A stretch of DNA of 38,491 bases from Verrucomicrobiaceae bacterium (GTDB lineage: Bacteria; Verrucomicrobiota; Verrucomicrobiia; Verrucomicrobiales; Verrucomicrobiaceae): positions 1 to 38,491 of the forward strand of contig JAQGPI010000058.1 of NCBI GenBank assembly GCA_028293175.1, given 5' to 3'. Below the pieces are notes generated by a model. It saw nothing but the letters and a program-made list of their open reading frames with translations. It had not been told where the DNA came from and searched no databases. Positions 32,540-38,491 of the stretch are shown here, one piece after another. Each line of letters begins with the position of its first letter. Within the stretch, counting starts at the first letter, position 1. The translations under genes were made by a program, and so were the position numbers.

Positions 32540-34294
32540 ATGTCCGCCCCTCAGCTTCCCCTCAATGCCCCGTTTTCCACCGAGCAGCGCGCTTGGCTGA
32601 ACGGTTGGATTGCCGGTGTGCTCTCGCTTCAGTTCTCCAGCTCTGGCAATGGCAGCGCCCCGGCTCCCGTTGCCGCGCTGCCCCTGCTGATTCTTTATGG
32701 CACCCAGACCGGATCAGCCGAAGGGCTGGCGAAGAAGCTCGCGAAGGCTGCGCAGTCCAAGGGCTTCGCTCCCAAGGTCCTGGGTATGGATGAATATGGC
32801 AAGGTGGACCTCGCCGCCTGCGAGCGTCTGCTCTGCATCACCAGCACCTACGGCGATGGCGAACCGCCAGACAACGCTACTGCCTTCTGGGAATGGCTGA
32901 ACGCCGAGACCGCGCCACGTCTTGAAGCGGTGCAGTTCAGCGTGCTCGCTCTTGGCGATACGAACTATGAGAAGTTTTGCCAGTTTGGCAAAGATATCGA
33001 TGCACGTCTGGAAGCCCTCGGTGCACAGCGCGTGCATGATCGGGTGGACTGCGAGACTGATTACGATGTGCCCTTTGCCGCATGGATGGCCGCTGCTATT
33101 GGCGCTCTACCAAGTGGCTTGGCCACTGCATCGGCCGAGGCTTCGGTGACTGCGGCCACGGGTGAGGCGCTGGTGGGAGAGACTGCGGCAGTGGGCACCA
33201 AGGCCAATCCTTATGAGGCGCGGCTAATTGACAACCGGCTGCTCACTTCTGAAAATGCCTCCAAAGAAACGCGACACTTCGGCATTCACCTGAATGGCTT
33301 GCAGTATGAAGTCGGCGATGCGCTCGGTGTGATACCCGCCAATCAACCGCAGCTCGTGAGTCTTATGCTGGAAGCTGGCGGATGGAGCGGTGAGGAATCC
33401 GTCGGTGACATTCCATTGAGCGAGGCGCTGCATCGCAAATTCGATCTCGGCAATCCCAGCCGCGACCTGTTGCAAGCAGTGGCTGAACGTGCTAAGCACG
33501 ACGACCTTGGCAGCCTGCTCAAGCCCGAGCGCTCCGGTGACCTCAAGATCTGGATGCATGGCCGCGATGTTCTCGATGTGATCCAGATGTGCCCGAAGGG
33601 CGAGTTGAAAGCGGTGGAGCTTACGGCCTTGCTCAAAAAGCTTCAACCCCGCCTCTATTCCATCGCATCGAGCTTGAAGGCAGCACCCGGAGAGGTTCAT
33701 CTCACTGTGGCACAGGTGCGCTATGAGAAGATGGGCCGCGCCCGCCATGGCGTGTGCTCCACCTTCCTGGCTGATCGCGTGAATGCCGACACGCCGCTGC
33801 CAGTTTTCATTCAAACCTCACATGGATTCCGCCTGCCCACCGACACTAGCAAGCCAGTGATCATGGTGGGGCCGGGCACGGGCGTCGCGCCCTTCCGCGC
33901 CTTCCTCCAGGAACGTCAGGCCACCGGCGGCGGCGGCAAGAACTGGCTGTTCTTTGGAGAGCAGTCGCGCGCCATGAGTTACTTCTACAAGGACGAGTGG
34001 GCAGCGATGATCAAGCAGGGCTCGCTGCACCGTCTGGACACCGCTTTCAGCCGCGATCAGGAGCAGAAAATTTATGTGCAGAACCGCATGCTGGAGAACG
34101 GCGAGGAGCTGTATCGCTGGCTCGAAGAAGGCGCACATTTTTATGTCTGCGGCGATGCCAGCCGCATGGCGAAGGATGTGGACGCAGCCCTGCATGAAGT
34201 GGTGCAGAAGCACGGTGGCAAGACGGAAGAACAGGCCGCCGCCTACATTGGCGAAATGAAGAAGGCCAAGCGCTATGCGCGCGATGTGTATTGA
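32540..34294 (+). CDS. CysJ-like NADPH flavoprotein reductase (FMN-FAD), likely electron donor for nitrite reductase
   Basis: The 584-residue protein is a diflavin reductase. The FMN flavodoxin domain shows ILYGTQTGSAEGLAKKL (about 51-67), TSTYGDGEPPDNA and LALGDTNYEKFC. The FAD part has PRLYSIASS and GVCSTFLAD, and the NADPH part has MVGPGTGVAPFRAFLQ, WLFFGEQ and YVCGDASRMAKDV. It ends in YARDVY, the usual C-terminal aromatic that stacks on FAD. It looks like the alpha subunit of sulfite reductase, but no cys genes are nearby and the next gene is a nitrite reductase, so I infer NADPH-dependent nitrite reduction. Its N-terminus carries an F-x2-EQ-x2-WL-x-G-x2-AGV motif shared with that neighbour. 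Confidence 0.9.
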   Translation: MSAPQLPLNAPFSTEQRAWLNGWIAGVLSLQFSSSGNGSAPAPVAALPLLILYGTQTGSAEGLAKKLAKAAQSKGFAPKVLGMDEYGKVDLAACERLLCITSTYGDGEPPDNATAFWEWLNAETAPRLEAVQFSVLALGDTNYEKFCQFGKDIDARLEALGAQRVHDRVDCETDYDVPFAAWMAAAIGALPSGLATASAEASVTAATGEALVGETAAVGTKANPYEARLIDNRLLTSENASKETRHFGIHLNGLQYEVGDALGVIPANQPQLVSLMLEAGGWSGEESVGDIPLSEALHRKFDLGNPSRDLLQAVAERAKHDDLGSLLKPERSGDLKIWMHGRDVLDVIQMCPKGELKAVELTALLKKLQPRLYSIASSLKAAPGEVHLTVAQVRYEKMGRARHGVCSTFLADRVNADTPLPVFIQTSHGFRLPTDTSKPVIMVGPGTGVAPFRAFLQERQATGGGGKNWLFFGEQSRAMSYFYKDEWAAMIKQGSLHRLDTAFSRDQEQKIYVQNRMLENGEELYRWLEEGAHFYVCGDASRMAKDVDAALHEVVQKHGGKTEEQAAAYIGEMKKAKRYARDVY

Positions 34295-34314
34295 ACCAAA
34301 GTCATTAAAAAGAC

Positions 34315-36015
34315 ATGAGCAATCGAACCATTCCCGGCCTGGAAGGCCAGCAGTTCAACGGCGAACAGACCCAGTATCTTGAGGGTTTCTTCGCAGGCGT
34401 GGCCCAGCGCGGTTTTAGCTTCGCCGATCTAGGGCCCGTGGCTCCCGCGCAGTCCCGGGCGAATCTGGAAGACCAGACGGCGGAAGAACGGATGAAGCGC
34501 GAGGAGCATCCGCTCGACAGCTACTACCGGCTGGCGGAAAACGCGCTGCACAATGCCGCGCCGGACAAGGAAGACACCTTCCGCTTCAAGTGGAACGGCT
34601 TGTTCTTCCTGACCCCGGTGAAGGATGCCTACATGGCACGCCTGCGCATTCCCGGCGGTGTGTTGAAGAGCTACCAGCTTCGCGAACTTGCCAAGGCGGC
34701 GAAGGAATTAACCAGTGGTTACATTCAAATCACCACGCGCGCCAATCTTCAGATCCGCCTCATTCAGCCGAAGGATGCGCCAGAGTTCCTCTCGCGCATC
34801 CAGGGCTGCGGCCTTCATACCCGTGGCGCTGGGGCGGACAACATTCGCAACATCACCTGCAATCCCACGGCGGGTGTGGATGCAAAAGAGCTGATTGATA
34901 CACTGCCCTTCGCCCGCGAGATCGGCCATCAGATTCTCAACAACCGAGAATTCTACAACCTGCCGCGCAAGTTCAACATCGCCTTCGATGGCGGCGGCTT
35001 GGTTGGCAGCGTGGAAGACACGAATGACCTCGGTGCACGTGCGGTAAAGGTGGGCGATGAAGTGTTCTTCCGCATCGCCGTGGGCGGTGCCACCGGGCAC
35101 AAGTCCTTTGCTCGCGACATCGGTGTTCTGGTGGAGCCAGCCAAGATTGTCGCGGTGCTGCTGGCCATGGTGCGCGTGTACATTGCCAATGGCGACCGCA
35201 CTGACCGCAAGCGTGCGCGTTTGAAGCATCTGCTGGAAAAGATGAGCTTCGAGGAGTACCTCGCGGAAACCGAAACGCTGCTGGGTTGGAAGCTCAACCG
35301 GACTACCGACGGCGTAGACACACCGCGCGCTGAGTTTGCGCATTCGCATGTGGGCGTGTACCCGCAGAAGCAGGATGGCCTTCACTACATCGGTGCGGGA
35401 GTGCCGGTGGGCCAGATCACGGCTAAACAGCTGGAACGGCTGGCGGATCTCTCAGACCACTTTGGCTCCGGTGAGGTGCGTCTCACAGTGTGGCAGAACT
35501 TGATATTGCCAAACATTCCCACGGCCTTCGTGCAGACGGTGAGCAAGAGCTTGGTGCAGATGGGTCTTCCGATCAAGTCCTCGCCCCTGAGCACCGGCGT
35601 CATAGCGTGCACCGGCAGCCGTTATTGCAAGTTCGCGCAGGCGGATACCAAGGGCGCGGCGCTGGCCTTGATCAAGCATCTGGAGAAACGGGTGCCGCTC
35701 GATCAGCCGGTGAACATTCACTTCACCGGGTGCCCCAATTCCTGCGCGCAGCATTACATGGGCGACATCGGATTGCTGGGCACCAAGGTACGCGGCGAGG
35801 ACGGCTATCACATCTTCCTCGGCGGTGGCTTCGGCAGCAATCAGGCGCTGGGCCGGCAAGTCTTCAGCGGCATTCCGGCGGAGGAAGTGCCCCAGCTCAT
35901 TGAGAAGGTGCTGAAGGGCTATCTGAGAAGGCGCGAAGGCACGGAGAGCTTCCAGAACTTCGCGAATCGTCACGATCTGAACACACTGCAAGCCATCTTT
36001 ACCAATGATGAGTGA
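34315..36015 (+). CDS. nirA: NirA-type nitrite reductase (siroheme / 4Fe-4S)
   Basis: The 566-residue protein has the duplicated nitrite/sulfite reductase fold. Siroheme-4Fe-4S cysteines are visible as C-x5-C in ACTGSRYCKFA and C-x3-C in FTGCPNSCAQHYMGDIG; the substrate side includes the Arg/Lys-rich TTRANLQIRLIQPKD and RNITCNPTAGVD. Assignment as a nitrite rather than sulfite reductase rests on these motifs and on the nitrate context. The usual donor of NirA is ferredoxin; here a CysJ-like flavoprotein gene precedes it by 20 bases. The first 30 residues carry the same N-terminal motif as that flavoprotein. The next gene overlaps its end by 8-11 bases. Confidence 0.92.
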   Translation: MSNRTIPGLEGQQFNGEQTQYLEGFFAGVAQRGFSFADLGPVAPAQSRANLEDQTAEERMKREEHPLDSYYRLAENALHNAAPDKEDTFRFKWNGLFFLTPVKDAYMARLRIPGGVLKSYQLRELAKAAKELTSGYIQITTRANLQIRLIQPKDAPEFLSRIQGCGLHTRGAGADNIRNITCNPTAGVDAKELIDTLPFAREIGHQILNNREFYNLPRKFNIAFDGGGLVGSVEDTNDLGARAVKVGDEVFFRIAVGGATGHKSFARDIGVLVEPAKIVAVLLAMVRVYIANGDRTDRKRARLKHLLEKMSFEEYLAETETLLGWKLNRTTDGVDTPRAEFAHSHVGVYPQKQDGLHYIGAGVPVGQITAKQLERLADLSDHFGSGEVRLTVWQNLILPNIPTAFVQTVSKSLVQMGLPIKSSPLSTGVIACTGSRYCKFAQADTKGAALALIKHLEKRVPLDQPVNIHFTGCPNSCAQHYMGDIGLLGTKVRGEDGYHIFLGGGFGSNQALGRQVFSGIPAEEVPQLIEKVLKGYLRRREGTESFQNFANRHDLNTLQAIFTNDE

Positions 36016-37603
36016 TCGTGCATCAGGCCGTGCCGTGAAGGACGAGAAGGTGTTCACCCTGGTGGACGAACTTCTCGCTGAACAGCAGACTCTGTCTGCT
36101 GTTGAGACCTTCAGCCGCCTGCATGATCGCGACGCCTTGCCCGCGATGGCGAGGCACTACAAGGCGCTGCTGCCTGCCGCTCCTCCAGGGCTTGGCGAGC
36201 AATATGCCTTTGAGGTGAACCTGGATGCCTGCACCGGATGCAAGGCCTGTGTGAGCGCCTGTCATTCCTTGAACGGGCTGGATGATGATGAGGCGTGGCG
36301 CGATGTGGGCCTGCTGCTTGGCGGCCAGCGCAACGACGCCTACCAGCAGGTGGTGACCACGGCTTGCCACCACTGTGCGGACCCTGGCTGCATGAACGGT
36401 TGTCCGGTCGGTGCTTATGAAAAGGAGGCCGACACAGGCATCGTGCGCCATCTCGATGACCAGTGCATTGGCTGCCAGTACTGTGTACTAAAGTGTCCCT
36501 ACGATGTGCCGAAGTATAGCGAGCGGCTGGGCATCGTGCGCAAGTGCGACATGTGCGTGGGCCGCCTGCGAGAAGGCGAGGCCCCTGCCTGCGTGCAGGC
36601 CTGCCCCACCAGCGCCATCAGCATCCGCGTGGTGAAGAAGGAGGATCTCACTTTCACCGCCAACACGACGATGCTGCCCGGTGCCTTTGATTCGAGCTAT
36701 ACCAAGCCTTCCACGCTCTATCGCACGACGAAGACGATGCCGAAGAACACCAAGCCTGCGGACGCGAAGGCGCTGCGGCTGGAGCACGCGCACTGGCCGC
36801 TGGTGTGGATGATGGTGCTCACGCAGATGAGCGCCGGGATGTTTGCCGTGCAGGCTGCGTTGACCGCCGCAGGCGTGCTGCCAATGCTGCCGCTGGTAGT
36901 TTATGGAGCCACGGCAGTGCTGCTTGCAGGCCTGAGTGTAAGTGTCCTGCACCTTGGCAGACCCCTCGGTGCCTGGAGGTTCTTCATCGGCCTGCGCACT
37001 TCCTGGATGAGCCGTGAGATTCTTGGTTTCAGTCTGTTTGCCGGTGCGGCTAAGGCGGCATGTGCCGTGGTTTTCTTCCATCTGGAGACAAGGCTGGTGA
37101 TGGGCGCGGTGGCGGCCAGCGCGGTGGTCGGTTTCGCGGCAGTGTTCACTTCGGTGATGATCTATGTTGATACGCACCGGCCGTTTTGGAACGCGAGACT
37201 GACGAACGGCAAGTTCTTTGGCACCTCTTTGTTGTTAGGCTTGACGGCGGTGGGTGCGGCCAGCCGGGACAAGCGCGTGCTGGTCGCGGCGCTGGTGGTT
37301 CGCGTGCTGATGTTTGCGTGGGAAAACGCAAAAAACCGTGCTGCATTCGAGGATGAGACTTCTCCTTGGCATGCCTCGGCGCGGGTGATGAAGCTGAAGC
37401 TCGACCATCTTATGAATGTGCGTGACGGCATGTTTTTGCTGTTCTTGATGATGAGCATTCCGGCGCTTTCCATGAGCGGTGCAGCGGTATCCTTATGGGG
37501 TTGCGGCATGCTGCTGGCGGCGGTCGCAGCGCAGATCATGGAGCGTTGCGTTTTCTTTGTCGCATCCATGGGGCCTCGAATGACGGGAGGTTACAAAGCA
37601 TGA
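36005..37603 (+). CDS. DmsB-type ferredoxin fused to a DmsC-type membrane anchor
   Basis: The N-terminal part (about 70-220 of 532) has four cysteine clusters for four 4Fe-4S centres: [37 protein letters not shown] and [21 protein letters not shown], the DmsB/NrfC pattern. The C-terminal part (about 255-525) has roughly eight membrane helices with DmsC-type motifs ([47 protein letters not shown]). In DMSO reductase-like enzymes these are separate electron-transfer and quinol-oxidising subunits. No Tat or Sec signal precedes the ferredoxin part. The start overlaps the nitrite reductase stop (ATG at 36005 or 36008), and the stop overlaps the nitrate reductase start as ATGA, implying translational coupling. 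Confidence 0.92.
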   Translation: MMSDRASGRAVKDEKVFTLVDELLAEQQTLSAVETFSRLHDRDALPAMARHYKALLPAAPPGLGEQYAFEVNLDACTGCKACVSACHSLNGLDDDEAWRDVGLLLGGQRNDAYQQVVTTACHHCADPGCMNGCPVGAYEKEADTGIVRHLDDQCIGCQYCVLKCPYDVPKYSERLGIVRKCDMCVGRLREGEAPACVQACPTSAISIRVVKKEDLTFTANTTMLPGAFDSSYTKPSTLYRTTKTMPKNTKPADAKALRLEHAHWPLVWMMVLTQMSAGMFAVQAALTAAGVLPMLPLVVYGATAVLLAGLSVSVLHLGRPLGAWRFFIGLRTSWMSREILGFSLFAGAAKAACAVVFFHLETRLVMGAVAASAVVGFAAVFTSVMIYVDTHRPFWNARLTNGKFFGTSLLLGLTAVGAASRDKRVLVAALVVRVLMFAWENAKNRAAFEDETSPWHASARVMKLKLDHLMNVRDGMFLLFLMMSIPALSMSGAAVSLWGCGMLLAAVAAQIMERCVFFVASMGPRMTGGYKA

Positions 37604-38491
37604 ATCGCAGTGCCTTGCTAGAGTTGGTGAAGCAGCACAGCGGACCGCTGACTTCGGAGTTGGTGCGCGAGCCCGGCACCTTTGGCCTGGGTCAGGTGCC
37701 ACAGCGTTTGAAGCCGGATGCGGTGACCACCAGCGTATGCGGATTTTGTTCAACGGGATGCAGTTTGAAGATCCATCTGCGTGATGGCGAAGCGGTGAAT
37801 CTAAGCGCAAATTCGGACTACTCGGTGAACCTCGGCATGGCCTGTCCCAAAGGCTGGGAGGCATTGACGCCGCTCAGTTCCTCGGATCGCGGTACCGTGC
37901 CGACTTTGGATGGCGCGCCCATTGATTGGAACACGGCGGCGAACACCTTCTCACGCCGCTTCAAGCGTATCATTGATGAGCACGGGCCTGAATCCGTGGC
38001 GGTGTTGAGCACGGGACAGATCGTGACCGAGGAAATGGCCTTCCTCGGTGCCTTCGCCAAGTTCGGCATGGGCCTGCGGCACATGGATAGCAACACGCGC
38101 CAGTGCATGGCCACCGCTGCTGTCGCCTATAAGCAGTCCTTCGGCTTCGATGCGCCGCCCTACACCTATGCCGATTACGAGGAATCGGATGTGCTGGTCT
38201 TCTTCGGCTCCAATCCCTGCATCGCGCATCCGATCATGTGGCAGCGGGTGCTCATGAATAAGCGCAACCCGAAGATTGTGGTCGTCGATCCGCGCCGCAC
38301 GGAGACAGCGATGGCGGCCACACATCACTACCCCATCCGGCCCAAGAGCGATCTGGTGCTGCTATATGGACTCGCGCATCTGCTTGTCAAACGCGAGGCC
38401 GTTGATCCCAAATTTATTGAGGCCAGCACCACCGGCTATGAAGCTTTTGCCGCCTTCGTAGAGTCGTTTGATCCAGAACGCGTGAGTCGCG
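37600..38491 (+). CDS. Molybdopterin nitrate reductase catalytic subunit (partial, runs off the window)
   Basis: The first 297 residues of a molybdopterin oxidoreductase are present; no stop is reached. The N-terminal 4Fe-4S site is VCGFCSTGC with a fourth Cys in GMACPKGWE, and the probable molybdenum-ligand Cys is in [15 protein letters not shown]. The motif [20 protein letters not shown] resembles NarB/NasA-type assimilatory nitrate reductases. There is no Tat signal, so the enzyme is cytoplasmic. The ATG overlaps the stop of the DmsB-DmsC fusion gene, which suggests that the fusion supplies its electrons. A formate dehydrogenase-like identity is less likely in this context but cannot be excluded from a fragment. 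Confidence 0.88.
   Translation, partial: MNRSALLELVKQHSGPLTSELVREPGTFGLGQVPQRLKPDAVTTSVCGFCSTGCSLKIHLRDGEAVNLSANSDYSVNLGMACPKGWEALTPLSSSDRGTVPTLDGAPIDWNTAANTFSRRFKRIIDEHGPESVAVLSTGQIVTEEMAFLGAFAKFGMGLRHMDSNTRQCMATAAVAYKQSFGFDAPPYTYADYEESDVLVFFGSNPCIAHPIMWQRVLMNKRNPKIVVVDPRRTETAMAATHHYPIRPKSDLVLLYGLAHLLVKREAVDPKFIEASTTGYEAFAAFVESFDPERVSR

Overview
The window is about 62% GC (estimated by eye) and looks like a chromosomal segment of a Verrucomicrobia-type (PVC group) bacterium, near Prosthecobacter/Verrucomicrobium. The reasons are Ala/Pro-rich TPR proteins next to ExbB/ExbD, large secreted RCC1-repeat proteins, an Ala/Pro extension on ribosomal protein S11, and a nitrate cluster that includes an alginate-export-type porin. 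This assignment is inference from gene content; no 16S or tRNA gene was seen.

Layout. 1-3463: a hairpin-rich repeat, a type III polyketide synthase (minus), a small PHPGDKR-type protein, a secreted EF-hand protein and a manganese catalase (minus). 3903-12132: one plus-strand cluster of two secreted TPR proteins, ExbB, two different ExbDs and a 738-residue protein that joins a PGYPQ-repeat tail, a TonB-like SxxxH transmembrane helix and a terpenoid-cyclase-like alpha/alpha toroid. It ends in a strong terminator. I read it as an energised inner-membrane machine whose TonB equivalent carries a toroid instead of a TonB C-terminal domain. 12356-18708: two tandem paralogous secreted RCC1-like proteins. 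19039-20833: rpmJ-rpsM-rpsK-rpsD, with a terminator-like hairpin just before rpmJ and a strong terminator after rpsD; rpoA and rplQ do not follow.

20920-38491: an AraC-type regulator, a LysR-type regulator, then a long nitrate assimilation region: Tat-exported nitrate-binding protein, permease, double-ATPase fusion, outer-membrane porin, terminator, cytoplasmic NrtA-like (NasS-like) sensor, NarK-type MFS transporter, PP2C/Ser-Thr kinase fusion, CysJ-like flavoprotein, NirA-type nitrite reductase, DmsB-DmsC fusion and the start of a molybdopterin nitrate reductase cut by the window edge. Together these could bring nitrate through both membranes, reduce it to nitrite with electrons from a membrane quinol module, and reduce nitrite to ammonium with NADPH through the flavoprotein.

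Both nitrate transcription units are preceded by the same ~72-nt composite element: a 27-bp TTCA-N9-TGAA box (23/27 identical between copies), a 20-21 nt gap, and a 24-nt block (21/24 identical) with TTGGCACG-N4-CGGCT, which resembles a sigma-54 -24/-12 promoter. This element and the TonB-like toroid machine are the two most interesting items.
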